NCBI GenBank assembly: GCA_019689555.1
Contig: JADGHE010000013.1
Coordinates: forward strand, 1-64,000
Origin: Variibacter sp.
GTDB lineage: Bacteria > Pseudomonadota > Alphaproteobacteria > Rhizobiales > Xanthobacteraceae
Length of the DNA stretch: 64,000 bases
Direction: 5' to 3'
Shown here: positions 1 to 8,882 of the stretch, in pieces
How positions within the stretch are numbered: the first letter of the stretch is position 1
Layout of the letters: each line of letters begins with the position of its first letter
Translations under genes and position numbers: made by a program
The notes under the pieces: model-generated
The model's input: the letters and a program-made list of their open reading frames with translations, nothing else
Database searches by the model: none
Told to the model about the DNA's origin: nothing

Positions 1-97
1 CCACGAGCGCGAAGGGCAGCGAGCAGCCGGCGAAGGACGCCGACCAGAACTTGCGGTCCGCCGTTCTCAAAGTCTTGTCCAAGTCGTCCGAACCCAC
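1..97 (-). CDS. Possible 5' end of a minus-strand gene cut by the window edge
   Basis: A minus-strand frame opens with a GTG at 97-95, just after an in-frame TAA, and runs off the left edge. It reads VGSDDLDKTLRTADRKFWSA and then a hydrophobic stretch, FAGCSLPFALV. A short polar, charged N-terminus followed by a membrane-like segment fits the start of an inner-membrane protein. An AAGG lies only a few bases upstream, so the ribosome site is poor and the start could instead be the in-frame TTG at 85. I do not recognise the family. With about 30 residues visible this is a weak call that rests only on composition and on the divergent layout with the next gene. Confidence 0.3.
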   Translation of the reverse strand, partial: MGSDDLDKTLRTADRKFWSASFAGCSLPFALV

Positions 98-395
98 CCC
101 TTACAAGTCGCTGCATTGTGCCGGCGGCGGGCGCGGTGTTGCGCGCCCCCGCAGCGTCTGCGCGCATGCGAACGGGCGTTTGATCTCGCGCAATACGTGG
201 GCAAACCACATTCTGCCCAGACATCCGACACATAATATTCGCGACTACGTCGCAACATTTCCTCAAAAGCGTCGCCTTTCTCGCCTCCTGAGGCGAGGGC
301 AGGCAGTTCTGCGCGCCGTCGCGGCGATTCCAGCGCCGCGCGACGGGGGCCGCGCACCTGCCTGTTCCTGTCAGCGAGTATGAGCGTTCCATCGA
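98..395. other. Intergenic region upstream of the transglycosylase gene
   Basis: About 300 bases without a convincing gene. Frames on both strands here are rich in Arg, Ala and Cys and look like shadows. The stretch is locally less GC-rich around 215-275 (an AT-rich CATAATATTCGCG core), which would suit a promoter for the rightward gene at 396. I could not assign clean -35 and -10 boxes. Confidence 0.4.
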
Positions 396-1475
396 ATGCG
401 GTTTGCGACTGCGTCCACTCTTGCCACTTTCGCCTTTCTTGTTCCCCTCAAACTCCACGCACTGGAAATCCCTCCCGGCGCCGCCAAGACGAGCCGGGCG
501 GGCTCGCGCGTGATGGCGCAAGCGCCGGCGGCGCCGCTCTTGCGCACGTCGGCTTCGGCACCCGGCGATCCCGCCAAGGCGGATGCCAAGGACAACGGCA
601 GACGGGCGGCGACACCGGCCTCCGAAATCTGTGCATCGCTCGTCTCGGCCGCGGTCGCCAACGAGCTTCCCGTGGTCTTCTTTCTGCGCCTGATCTGGCA
701 CGAGAGCCGCTTCGACCCCTTCGCCGTCAGCCGGGCGGGCGCGCTCGGCATCGCGCAATTCATGCCGCGTGTCGCAAAGGCGCTGGGCCTCGCCGACCCC
801 TTCGATCCCGCCGAGGCCCTGGCGGCCTCCGCGCGATTTCTGCGCATGTTGCATACGCGCTTCGGAAACCTCGGACTTGCGGCAGCGGCCTACAATGCGG
901 GCGCGCGGCGGATCCAGGACTGGCTTGAACGGCGCAAAAAGCTGCCGCAGCAGACGCGCGACTATGTGAGGAAGATCACCGGTCTTGCGCCCGAACATTG
1001 GGTCAAGGCCGCGCCGAACGATGTCGCGCTCGAAGTGCCGCCGGAGGCGCCCTGCCGCATTCCCGATCCCCCGTCCACACGCACCGCCGATGCTTGGCCA
1101 TCGCCGCCGCGGCCGGGCGATTCGCCGGCCGACGGGCTGCGGAGCGCTGCGTCCGAGCTCTTGGCGATTTCGAAGGCGCACCCCGATTTCGCGGCCGGAC
1201 CTCGCCGTGCGGCGCCTCCGGCTTCGGGCGCAGCGGCTCCTCTGAGCGTTGCTTCGGCGAAGCCTGAGGCGGGGAGCGAAGCGCGGCCCGGCATCCGAGG
1301 TCTCGGCCTTTCCGCTCCGACGTCCGACGACACGGCGCGCCTGGTGCACGCGGCGCAGGCCACGCCCGGCCCCAAGATGTGCGTGCAGCCCGCGAAACCG
1401 CCGCGGAGCGCAGCCGCCGACCTGTGTGCGCGGCTCTCGCCCGAAGGGCGGTCGTGCCCGCTGTTTTCCGGCTGA
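396..1475 (+). CDS. Periplasmic lytic transglycosylase (SLT family)
   Basis: A 359-residue secreted protein that should cleave the MurNAc-GlcNAc bond of peptidoglycan to give 1,6-anhydro ends. Residues 1-23 form a signal peptide (hydrophobic core TLATFAFLVPL, cut near HALE). Residues about 75-200 carry the goose-lysozyme-like SLT domain: the HESRF motif with catalytic Glu103, then GALGIAQFMP, and later AAAYNAGARRIQDW. The roughly 160 residues after the domain are Pro/Ala-rich, of low complexity and probably disordered. The ATG at 396 was chosen because it gives a clean signal peptide; its ribosome site is weak, and an ATG at 380 is in another frame. It stands alone, so turnover or remodelling of the cell wall is the only role that can be inferred. 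The class is secure, the sub-family is not. Confidence 0.88.
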   Translation: MRFATASTLATFAFLVPLKLHALEIPPGAAKTSRAGSRVMAQAPAAPLLRTSASAPGDPAKADAKDNGRRAATPASEICASLVSAAVANELPVVFFLRLIWHESRFDPFAVSRAGALGIAQFMPRVAKALGLADPFDPAEALAASARFLRMLHTRFGNLGLAAAAYNAGARRIQDWLERRKKLPQQTRDYVRKITGLAPEHWVKAAPNDVALEVPPEAPCRIPDPPSTRTADAWPSPPRPGDSPADGLRSAASELLAISKAHPDFAAGPRRAAPPASGAAAPLSVASAKPEAGSEARPGIRGLGLSAPTSDDTARLVHAAQATPGPKMCVQPAKPPRSAAADLCARLSPEGRSCPLFSG

Positions 1476-1715
1476 TCCAGAGCCTCGGGCGCGGGCGCGA
1501 TTGCGCTCTCACGCGATGGCTGCCCTGCATCCTCGGAATGAACGGCCGGTAGGATTTTGCGCGGCGGAATGCCATACTGCGGCACGCTTGCGCGCGCTGC
1601 GCCTCGCCCCGGTGAGGTGCGGCGTCCGGCAGGGGGCGCCGCGGGCACCGATTCATGTTCGGCCCGCAAGGACAGATTGGGGGGCGGAGTTCAATGACGT
1701 CGATTTAGGTGCGCC

Positions 1716-2171
1716 ATGGACGTCATCGGCAGAGGCGTGATTGCGGGCTTTCTCGCAACACTCGCTCTCTCGGCCGTCATCGACCCAATGACCACCGTGG
1801 CCCGCATCGGTGACCTGCTGCCACCGATCTTCGCGTGGATTCTGCATTTCTTCGTTGGAAGCTTCATCTGGGGCGCAGCCTTCGCCCTGCTGCAGCCCTG
1901 CATGCGCGGGCCTTTCTGGCTGCGCGGACTGGTGTTCGGTGCAGCCGCATGGCTCATCGTGATGATCGCGGTGCTGCCTTTCACGCGCGCCGGCTGGTTC
2001 GGGCTCGATCTCGGCCTCGCGACGCCCGCGATCATGCTCCTCGTCCATCTCGCCTACGGCGCGCTGGTGGGCAGCATCTTCGGCGCGCTCGGCCCCCGGC
2101 AAGGCGAGGCGCACCCGCACGGGGGCGCGCCCGACGAGTCCAACAACGAGCTGCATCCTCTGCCCCGCTGA
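1716..2171 (+). CDS. Small four-helix membrane protein, DUF6789-like
   Basis: A 151-residue integral membrane protein with about four hydrophobic segments (near residues 6-23, 37-59, 68-88 and 103-127) and a short hydrophilic tail rich in His, Glu and Asn. The pattern GVIAGFLATLALS near the N-terminus, and AYGALVGSIFG in the last helix, resemble the small DUF6789-type proteins of proteobacteria, whose function is unknown. No catalytic residues are visible. It sits alone between a transglycosylase and a sugar dehydrogenase gene and shares no obvious operon. The family name is given from memory of the pattern and is tentative; the prediction of a membrane protein is firm. Confidence 0.7.
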   Translation: MDVIGRGVIAGFLATLALSAVIDPMTTVARIGDLLPPIFAWILHFFVGSFIWGAAFALLQPCMRGPFWLRGLVFGAAAWLIVMIAVLPFTRAGWFGLDLGLATPAIMLLVHLAYGALVGSIFGALGPRQGEAHPHGGAPDESNNELHPLPR

Positions 2172-2281
2172 GACCGACTTCAGGCCGGCCCGCCCGCCGG
2201 CCCCTCCCTCGCTTCCGCACTTGGGCTGCAGGCGCGCATGGCCCATGATGCGCCGTCGACGCAACAAGGGGGGAGTCGAAG

Positions 2282-3040
2282 TTGATCAATCCTTTCGATC
2301 TTACGGGCAAGGTCGCGATCGTGACCGGCGCAAACACCGGGCTCGGCCAGGGCATCGCGGTCGCGCTCGCGCAGGCGGGCGCGCGCGTCGTCGGGGTCGG
2401 TCGCTCGCCCATGGATGAAACCGAGCGGCAAATCGCGGCGCGCGGCGGTGCATTTCACGCCGTCACCGCCGATCTGTCGACCATCGCGCCCCTCGAGCGC
2501 ATCGTCGAAGAGGCGGCGCGATGGGGCGGGCGGGTCGACATCCTCGTCAACAATGCCGGCCTGATCCGCCGCGCCGACCCGCTGGAATTCAGCGAGAAGG
2601 ACTGGGACGACGTGATGAACGTCAACCTGAAGACCGCCTTCTTCCTCTCGCAAGCCTTCGCGCGGCGCCTTCTCGCGCAGGGCGGGGGCGGCAAGATCAT
2701 CAACGTCGCCTCGGTGCTCTCGTTCCAGGGCGGCATTCGCATCCCCTCCTACACCGCGAGCAAGCACGGCATCGCCGGCCTCACGCAGCTTCTCGCCAAC
2801 GAATGGGCGCCCAAGGGCATCAACGTGAACGCCATCGCGCCGGGCTACTGCGTGACCAACAACACCAAGGCGATCCGCGAGGACCCGGCGCGCAACGCCG
2901 CCATTCTGGCGCGCATCCCGGCCGGCCGCTGGGGCACGCCGGAGGACATCGGCGGCGCGGCGGTCTTCCTCGCCTCCAGCGCCTCTGACTACTGCCACGG
3001 CACGATCCTCGTGGTCGACGGCGGCTGGCTCGCGCGATGA
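2282..3040 (+). CDS. kduD: SDR oxidoreductase, 2-deoxy-D-gluconate 3-dehydrogenase (KduD) type
   Basis: A 252-residue NAD(P)-dependent short-chain dehydrogenase with every classical motif: TGANTGLGQG for cofactor binding near residue 16, NNAG near residue 90, the Tyr157-x3-Lys161 catalytic pair in SYTASKHG, and the closing VVDGGW. The spacing and wording (NPFDLTGKVAIVTG, GRWGTPEDIGGAAVFLAS) match KduD-like enzymes, which oxidise a keto-deoxy sugar acid in hexuronate breakdown. The start is TTG at 2282, supported by an AAGGGGGGA ribosome site about eight bases upstream; nearby ATGs are out of frame. The neighbours are an aldolase remnant and a hydroxyacid dehydrogenase, so it may be what is left of a sugar-acid pathway. 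The SDR call is certain; the exact substrate is inferred. Confidence 0.85.
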   Translation: MINPFDLTGKVAIVTGANTGLGQGIAVALAQAGARVVGVGRSPMDETERQIAARGGAFHAVTADLSTIAPLERIVEEAARWGGRVDILVNNAGLIRRADPLEFSEKDWDDVMNVNLKTAFFLSQAFARRLLAQGGGGKIINVASVLSFQGGIRIPSYTASKHGIAGLTQLLANEWAPKGINVNAIAPGYCVTNNTKAIREDPARNAAILARIPAGRWGTPEDIGGAAVFLASSASDYCHGTILVVDGGWLAR

Positions 3041-3044
3041 GCGG

Positions 3045-3415
3045 ACGGGCCGGCATGCGCGCGCCGTCGGCGCCGGCGTAAACAGCGCCCGCATACCGAG
3101 GCGCCCGCGGCGCCCACAGCGGCGGCGGCCGTGCGTCGCATAGCGGCAGTTGGAGACGAACTCCTCGCGCTGCGCGCGCGTGTTGGTCATCGGCCAGACA
3201 AGGCCGCGGGCGCCGGCGTCGCGCATCTTCATCAACAGGTCGGGCACGGAAACCGCGCTCGCATGGTCGACGCGACCGTGCGGCATGTCGATGACGAGCG
3301 CGTCCCCTCCGGCTCGCGCCATGTTCTCGGCGGAGACCGAACGCGGAATGCCGAGCCGGCCGTTGATCGCCGCGCCGCCCTGCGCCGGATCGTCTTCGCC
3401 CCTGTGTTCGCGCAT
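3045..3415 (-). pseudogene. Decayed HpcH/HpaI-family aldolase (deleted and frameshifted)
   Basis: Read on the minus strand, this stretch keeps clear pieces of a class II HpcH/HpaI aldolase, an enzyme that cleaves 2-keto-3-deoxy sugar acids to pyruvate. From 3415 downward it gives GRLGIPRSVSAENMARAGGD, then ALVIDMPHGRVDHASAVSV (the family's D-x-E-H-G with the active-site His, here with Pro for Glu), then DAGARGLVWPMTNT and SNCRYATHGRR. The family normally has about 20 residues containing the R-V-P segment before DAGA; these are missing around 3221-3232. Near 3115-3125 the similarity jumps to another frame (WAPRAPRYAGAVYAGAD) and ends near 3050. Both lesions and the missing C-terminal half mean that no active enzyme can be made. 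It lies between two sugar-acid dehydrogenase genes, where such an aldolase would fit. Confidence 0.6.
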
Positions 3416-3540
3416 GGCCTCCCCCTGGGCTCAGCCTTTCCAAGTAGGACCGTGGCGCGGCGCCTCGTGGAAATAGCTGTTGCAAGTTGCCGCGCGCGAA
3501 GGCCCAATACGGCCGGCGAACGGAAGGGGGGCTTTCGGGG

Positions 3541-4521
3541 ATGTCCGCCAACAAGAAAAGGCTCTTGCTGCCCGGCACGATGGCGCGGCCGGGATGGGAG
3601 ATCCTAAAGAGCCGCGACGACGTCGAGGCCATCCCCTATTCCCCGCGCATCGAACCCGGTGACTTTCATCCGCTCCTTGCCGATGTCGACGGCGTCGCGC
3701 TCGCGCTCACGCCCTTCGGCGCGCCGGAGCTCGCCGCCTCCCCGCGTCTGCGGGTCGTCGCACGCATCGGCGTCGGCTTCGACACGGTGGACGTGCCTGC
3801 GCTGACGGCGAAGCGCATTCCGCTGATGACGGTCGGCACCGCCAATGCGCCGTCCGTCGCCGAACAGGCCTTCTCGATGATGTTCCATCTGGCGAAGCGC
3901 AACGCTCAGCACGACGCCTCTGTGCGCGCGGGCACCTGGCGCGAGCAGATGACCGCCTTTCCTGTGGATTTTCTCGGCAAGACCCTGCTGACCGTCGGCT
4001 TCGGGCGCATCGGTACCCGCGTCGCGAAACGCGCGCTCGCCTTCGAGATGCGCGTGCTCGCCTACGACCCCTATGTGCCGGCGGCGGACATCCGGGCGGC
4101 CGGTTGCGAGCCGGTCGCCGACCTCGACGCCGCGGTGGCGGAGGCCGACTTCATCACGATCCATTGCCCCAAGAATGCGGAGACCGTCGACCTGTTCGAC
4201 GGCCCACGGCTCGCGCGCATGAAGCCCACGGCCTTCATCGTGAACACGGCGCGCGGCGGCATCGTCAACGAGCAGGCGCTCGCCGCCGCCCTGGCGGCGG
4301 GGCAAATCGCGGGCGCCGGCGTCGACGTGTTCGAGCAGGAACCCCCGCCGCCCGATCACCCGCTGCTGAAGCTGCCGAACGTCGTGCTCGCGCCGCACAT
4401 GGCGGGCGTGACCCGGGAGGCGATGGAGCGCATGGCCGTCGCCGCGGTGAGGAACATCCTGAGCGTGCTCGACGGGCGGCCGCTGCGCGAGAACGCGGTC
4501 AATCCGGAGGTGTTCGACTGA
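3541..4521 (+). CDS. D-2-hydroxyacid dehydrogenase, phosphoglycerate dehydrogenase-like
   Basis: A 326-residue NAD-dependent dehydrogenase of the D-isomer-specific 2-hydroxyacid family. The split substrate domain surrounds a Rossmann domain with GFGRIGTRVA (near residue 158). The catalytic triad is visible: Arg238 in NTARGG, Glu267 in the DVFEQEPP stretch, and His286 in APHMAG. The family reduces 2-keto acids or oxidises 2-hydroxyacids; SerA, glyoxylate/hydroxypyruvate reductase and sugar-acid versions all look like this. I start it at the ATG at 3541, which has a GGAAGGGGGG purine tract upstream and removes a basic N-terminal extension. There is no ACT domain, so it is not a full-length SerA. 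Next to the KduD-like gene and upstream of a TRAP importer, a hydroxy- or sugar-acid substrate is likely. Confidence 0.85.
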   Translation: MSANKKRLLLPGTMARPGWEILKSRDDVEAIPYSPRIEPGDFHPLLADVDGVALALTPFGAPELAASPRLRVVARIGVGFDTVDVPALTAKRIPLMTVGTANAPSVAEQAFSMMFHLAKRNAQHDASVRAGTWREQMTAFPVDFLGKTLLTVGFGRIGTRVAKRALAFEMRVLAYDPYVPAADIRAAGCEPVADLDAAVAEADFITIHCPKNAETVDLFDGPRLARMKPTAFIVNTARGGIVNEQALAAALAAGQIAGAGVDVFEQEPPPPDHPLLKLPNVVLAPHMAGVTREAMERMAVAAVRNILSVLDGRPLRENAVNPEVFD

Positions 4522-4697
4522 GGCGAGCGCCGGCGCCCCGTCGCGGTCACAAATCGGTGAGGCGCCTCGGCGACGGACCCAAGCGGTGTGAAACGCCGCA
4601 TGCCGGGACATTGAGACAGGGTCCGGATATTGTCATTCTTCGCTCAGCGAGCCGGCGACGGCTTACGGAAAGAGCAATCGGCTAGAGGAGAGAGACG

Positions 4698-5690
4698 ATG
4701 AGGGCGATTTCAATGGGCATGGCGGCGGCGGGACTCCTCGCCCTTGCGGCCGGCGCGCAGGCCCAGACGGTGCTGAAGGCTTCGCACCAGTTTCCCGGGG
4801 GCAAGGGCGACCCGCGCGACGAAATGGTGCAGATCATCGCGCGCGAAGTGAAGGCGGCCAATGTCGGCCTCGAAATGCAGGTCTATCCCGGCGCGTCCCT
4901 GTTCAAGCCCAACGATCAGTGGAACGCGATCGTGAACGGACAGCTCGACGTCACCTCCTTCCCGCTCGACTATGCGAGCGGCAAGGTGCGCGCCTTCGGG
5001 GCGACCCTGATGCCGGGCCTCGTACGCAACCACGAGCGCGCGCAGAGGCTGAACGAATCCCCGTTCATGAAGAGCATCAAGGACAAGATCAACAAGGCCG
5101 GCGTGATCGTGCTCGCCGACGCCTGGCTCGCCGGCGCCGTGGGCTCGAAGAAGGGCTGCGTCCGCAAACCCGAGGACATGAAAGGTCTGAAGATCCGCTC
5201 CGCCGGCCCCACCTTCGCGGCGATGTGGCAGGCGGCGGGCGCTTCGATCGTTTCGATCCCGTCGAACGAGGTCTACAACGCGCTGCAGACCGGCGTCGCC
5301 GACGCCACCGACACCAGCGCCGGCAGCTTCGTGTCGTTCCGGCTCTACGAGCAGTTGAAGTGCATCACCGCTCCGGGCGACAACGCCCTGTGGTTCATGT
5401 ACGAGCCGGTCCTCATGTCGAAGAGGAGCTTCGACCGCCTCAACAAGCAGCAGCAGGAAGCGCTGCTCAATGCGGGCAAGAAGTCGGAGGAGTTCTTTAA
5501 CGGCGCGACCCGCAAGCTCGACGACGAAATGGTGGACGTGTTCAAGAAGCATAATGTCGAGGTTATCACCATGACGGATGCCGAATATGACGCCTGGCTC
5601 AAAGTGGCGCAGGAAAGTTCGTACAAGCAGTTCGCAAGCGAAGTGCCCGACGGCAATAAACTCATCACGGATGCGCTGGCGGTGAGATAA
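4698..5690 (+). CDS. TRAP transporter substrate-binding protein (DctP family)
   Basis: A 330-residue periplasmic binding protein for a TRAP importer. Residues 1-22 are a signal peptide ending in AGAQAQ. The family hallmark Arg, which forms a salt bridge to the substrate's carboxylate, is Arg167 in LKIRSAGPTFAAMW, followed by the helix with NEVYNALQTGVADATD. A strong ribosome site (GAGGAGAGAG) precedes the ATG. It is the first gene of a three-gene operon with the small and large membrane subunits. The conserved Arg implies an organic acid ligand; the sequence alone does not say which. Its neighbours suggest either a sugar or hydroxy acid (upstream dehydrogenases) or malonate (downstream decarboxylase). 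Confidence 0.92.
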   Translation: MRAISMGMAAAGLLALAAGAQAQTVLKASHQFPGGKGDPRDEMVQIIAREVKAANVGLEMQVYPGASLFKPNDQWNAIVNGQLDVTSFPLDYASGKVRAFGATLMPGLVRNHERAQRLNESPFMKSIKDKINKAGVIVLADAWLAGAVGSKKGCVRKPEDMKGLKIRSAGPTFAAMWQAAGASIVSIPSNEVYNALQTGVADATDTSAGSFVSFRLYEQLKCITAPGDNALWFMYEPVLMSKRSFDRLNKQQQEALLNAGKKSEEFFNGATRKLDDEMVDVFKKHNVEVITMTDAEYDAWLKVAQESSYKQFASEVPDGNKLITDALAVR

Positions 5691-5758
5691 ATCCGGGCGG
5701 CCGGCCTGCCGACCGGCCATCCGCCCTCCGCCGAGATCGCAATCAACGAGGGAGTTCC

Positions 5759-6280
5759 ATGGAGCGCCTTGTCAGCGCCATCACTTTGATCTCGCGCCTT
5801 TGCGGGATCGTTGCGGCCGGCCTGATCGCCGCCGGCGTCATCGTCGTCTGTCAAATGGTGTTCGTGCGCCATGTGCTCAATCAGAACACCATTTGGCAGA
5901 CGGATTTCGTCACCTACAGCCTCATCGCCGCGACCTTCATTGGCAGCCCCTATCTCCTGCTGTCGCGAGGTCATGTGAATGTGGACATTCTGCCGCACTA
6001 TCTCAGCCCGCGGGCGCGTTACTGGCTGGCGCTCGCGGCAGCGCTGATGTCCATCTCGTTCTGTGCGGTGATGACGATCCTCACCTTTCAGTTTTGGTAT
6101 GAGGCTTGGGAGAACAACTGGGTGTCTGACACGATGTGGCGCGCGCGCCTGTGGATTCCCTATGCGGCGATGCCGATCGGGCTCGGGCTTTTGACCCTGC
6201 AATATGTCGCCGACATCTACAATCTCGTAACGGGCCGGGAGGCGCCGTTCGGCATGCCCGTCAAGGAGGCGCAGCTGTGA
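5759..6280 (+). CDS. TRAP transporter small membrane subunit (DctQ family)
   Basis: A 173-residue inner-membrane protein with four predicted helices (about residues 10-33, 47-68, 88-110 and 132-153), the usual layout of DctQ subunits. Typical DctQ features are present, such as VFVRHVLNQN after helix one and the NTIWQTDFVTY stretch. DctQ joins the large subunit to form the sodium-driven permease served by the binding protein upstream. It follows that gene by 68 bases and its TGA overlaps the GTG of the next gene, so translation of the two membrane subunits is coupled. Confidence 0.9.
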   Translation: MERLVSAITLISRLCGIVAAGLIAAGVIVVCQMVFVRHVLNQNTIWQTDFVTYSLIAATFIGSPYLLLSRGHVNVDILPHYLSPRARYWLALAAALMSISFCAVMTILTFQFWYEAWENNWVSDTMWRARLWIPYAAMPIGLGLLTLQYVADIYNLVTGREAPFGMPVKEAQL

Positions 6281-7596
6281 GCCCCGCCGTCCAGGGCTCG
6301 ATCGTATTCGTGGTGACGCTGCTGGTGCTCCTTTCCGGCGCTCCGGTCGCGTTCGGCCTCGGTGCGGTCGCGATTGTCTTCCTGGTCATTTTCCAGGGCG
6401 TCGATGCGTTGCGCGTCGCCGCCGAAACTTTTTACTCCGGCTTGCACGACTTCACGCTCGTGTCGATCCCGATGTTCGTGATGATGGGCGCGGCGATCGG
6501 CTCTTCACCGGCCGGCAAGGACTTGTACGAGGCGCTCGATCGCTGGCTCTATCGCGTTCCCGGCGGGCTCGTAATCTCCAATCTCGGAGCCTGCGCGATC
6601 TTTGCGGCGCTCACCGGCTCCTCCCCGGCTTGCTGCGCGGCGATCGGCAAGATGGGTATACCGGAGATGCGGCGGCGCGGTTATCCGGACGACGTTGCAA
6701 CCGGTTCCATCTGTGCCGGCGGCACCCTCGGCATCCTGATTCCGCCCTCCATTACCTTCATCCTCTACGGCATCGCGACAGAGACCTCGATCGGGCGTCT
6801 GTTTCTCGCCGGCGTGCTGCCCGGCGTGATGCTGACGCTGATGTTCATGCTGTGGACGCTGTTCATCATCTCCAAGCGCGGCTTCCGCGCGCATGCCGCT
6901 GACTTCCGCTATTCCTGGAAGCAGAAATTCGAGTCGATCCCAAAGATCGCGCCGTTCCTGCTGATCATCGTGGCGCTGATGTATGTGCTCTACGGGGGCA
7001 TCGCGACGCCGTCGGAAGCCGCGGGCGTGGGTGCTGCGCTGTGCGTGATCCTTGCGATCGTCATCTACCGCATGTGGTCCACCGAAAAATGGTGGCAGAT
7101 CTTGCGCGACACCACCCGCGAGTCGGTGATGATCCTGATGATTATCGCCGCTGCGGTGCTGTTCGGCTATATGCTGACCTCGCTCTACCTGACGCAGACC
7201 CTGGCGCAAGCGATTGCCGACCTGCACGTCAGCAAATGGGTGTTGATGCTGCTGATCAATCTGTTCCTGCTGGTCTGCGGCTTCTTCATTCCGCCGGCCG
7301 CCATCATCCTGATGACGGCGCCGATCCTCCTGCCCATCATCACCGTCGCGGGCTTCGATCCCGTCTGGTTCGGCGTGATCATCACGATCAACATGGAGAT
7401 TGGACTGATCCACCCGCCGGTCGGGCTCAACATTTACATCGTCAACTCGATCGCGCCGGACGTGCCGGTCGCCCGCGTCATGTGGGGCACCATTCCTTAC
7501 GTGCTGTGCATGATGCTGGCGATCGTCATTCTCTGTATTTTCCCCGAGATCGCGACCTGGCTGCCGGACCACCTGATGGGACCGGTGCAGCGCTGA
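6277..7596 (+). CDS. TRAP transporter large permease subunit (DctM family)
   Basis: A 439-residue polytopic membrane protein, the channel-forming subunit of a TRAP importer. It has about 12 hydrophobic segments and the family's marker stretches: FTLVSIPMFVMMGAAIG, TGSSPACCAAIGKMGIPEM, GGTLGILIPPSITFILYG, and near the C-terminus EIGLIHPPVGLNIYIVN. I place the start at the GTG at 6277, which overlaps the DctQ stop (GTGA) and sits eight bases after AAGGAGGC. A longer open frame reaching back to 6136 is only an overlap with dctQ. It ends 27 bases from the convergent CoA-transferase gene. Identity is certain; the substrate is not known. Confidence 0.93.
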   Translation: MSPAVQGSIVFVVTLLVLLSGAPVAFGLGAVAIVFLVIFQGVDALRVAAETFYSGLHDFTLVSIPMFVMMGAAIGSSPAGKDLYEALDRWLYRVPGGLVISNLGACAIFAALTGSSPACCAAIGKMGIPEMRRRGYPDDVATGSICAGGTLGILIPPSITFILYGIATETSIGRLFLAGVLPGVMLTLMFMLWTLFIISKRGFRAHAADFRYSWKQKFESIPKIAPFLLIIVALMYVLYGGIATPSEAAGVGAALCVILAIVIYRMWSTEKWWQILRDTTRESVMILMIIAAAVLFGYMLTSLYLTQTLAQAIADLHVSKWVLMLLINLFLLVCGFFIPPAAIILMTAPILLPIITVAGFDPVWFGVIITINMEIGLIHPPVGLNIYIVNSIAPDVPVARVMWGTIPYVLCMMLAIVILCIFPEIATWLPDHLMGPVQR

Positions 7597-7623
7597 CTCG
7601 GGGTCGGGACCGGCGGGCGCGGC

Positions 7624-8796
7624 TTAAGCCTCGCCGAGCTCGCGCAGGATTTCCTGCGTGTGCTCGCCGAGCCGGGGCGACGGACGGTCGGAGGCCATCG
7701 GCTTGCCGTCCAGCACGATCGGGGTGCGCACGCCGGGAATGCTGCCGGATTTGGCGGCGTCGCTCTTGAGGTCGAGCCTCATGCGACGATGGATCACCTG
7801 CGGATTGGCGAAGACCTGGTCGAGCATGTTGATGGGGCCCGAGGGGACCTGCACCTCCTCGAGCTGCTCCAGCAGCTTCTCGCGCGGGAAGCGCGCCGTG
7901 AGCGCAGAGAGACGGCCGATGAGCTCGGCGCGGTTTACGAGCCGGTCGGAATTGGTCTTGAACTTCGCATCCTCGGCGAGCTCCGGCTCGCCCAGCACCG
8001 CGCACAGCTTGGCGAACTGCCGGTCGTTGCCGACCGCGATGATCACATGGCCGTCGGCGACGGGAAAGACCTGATAGGGCACGACGTTCGGGTGAACGTT
8101 GCCGATGCGCTGCGGCACCTGGCCTGAGACCAGGTAGTTGAGCGCCTGGTTGGCGAGCACGCCGACCTGGGTGTCGAGCAGCGCGGTGTCGACGAGGCAG
8201 CCGCGCCCGGTGCGTTCGCGCTGCGCGAGCGCCGCCAGAATGCCGACGGCGCTGTAGACGCCGGTGAAGATGTCCGCGACAGGTATTCCGATGCGGGTCG
8301 GTTCGCCCTCGGGCGTGCCCGTGATGCCCATGATGCCCCCCATGCCCTGGGCCATCAGGTCGTAGCCCGCGCGCGAGGCGTAGGGGCCGTCCTGGCCGAA
8401 GCCGGTGACCGAGCAATAGATGAGGCGTGGGTTCTCCTTCGAGAGGCTCGCATAATCGAGGCCGAACTTGGCGAGCCCCCCGACCTTGAAGTTCTCGATC
8501 AGCACGTCCGAGCGCGCGGCGAGCTTGCGCACGATCCGCCGCCCCTCCTCGGTTTCGAAGTCGAGCTCGATCGACCGCTTTCCCCGGTTGGTGGCGTGGA
8601 AGTAGGCGGCGCCCAGGTGCCCGCCGTCCGCGGCCTCCACGAAAGGCGGTCCCCACCCGCGGGTATCGTCGCCAGAGCCCGCGCGCTCGACCTTGATGAC
8701 ATCGGCGCCAAGGTCGGCAAGAATCTGGCCGGCCCAGGGCCCGGCAAGGACGCGGGCAAGCTCCAGGACACGCAATCCGGCTAACGGACCCGGCAT
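7624..8796 (-). CDS. Class III (CaiB/BaiF) acyl-CoA transferase
   Basis: A 390-residue enzyme of the formyl-CoA transferase/CaiB family, which moves CoA between carboxylic acids through an aspartyl thioester. The N-terminal LRVLELARVLAGPWAGQILA and ADVIKVE stretches, the middle GYDLMAQGMGG, and the likely catalytic Asp175 in GIPVADIFTG are all typical. The minus-strand ATG at 8796 follows a strong AAAGGAGTG. It is divergent from malonyl-CoA decarboxylase across a 213-base gap holding a palindrome. That pairing makes a short dicarboxylate such as malonate or succinate an attractive substrate, but the family also acts on formate, oxalate, carnitine, mesaconate and others, so this is inference. 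Confidence 0.87.
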   Translation of the reverse strand: MPGPLAGLRVLELARVLAGPWAGQILADLGADVIKVERAGSGDDTRGWGPPFVEAADGGHLGAAYFHATNRGKRSIELDFETEEGRRIVRKLAARSDVLIENFKVGGLAKFGLDYASLSKENPRLIYCSVTGFGQDGPYASRAGYDLMAQGMGGIMGITGTPEGEPTRIGIPVADIFTGVYSAVGILAALAQRERTGRGCLVDTALLDTQVGVLANQALNYLVSGQVPQRIGNVHPNVVPYQVFPVADGHVIIAVGNDRQFAKLCAVLGEPELAEDAKFKTNSDRLVNRAELIGRLSALTARFPREKLLEQLEEVQVPSGPINMLDQVFANPQVIHRRMRLDLKSDAAKSGSIPGVRTPIVLDGKPMASDRPSPRLGEHTQEILRELGEA

Positions 8797-8882
8797 ACCA
8801 ACACTCCTTTCAGGGAACGGAGGCCGAAGAACGGTGTTTTAGCAACACGGCGGCTTCTGTGGCCCGTTCATTCGAACTTGTC

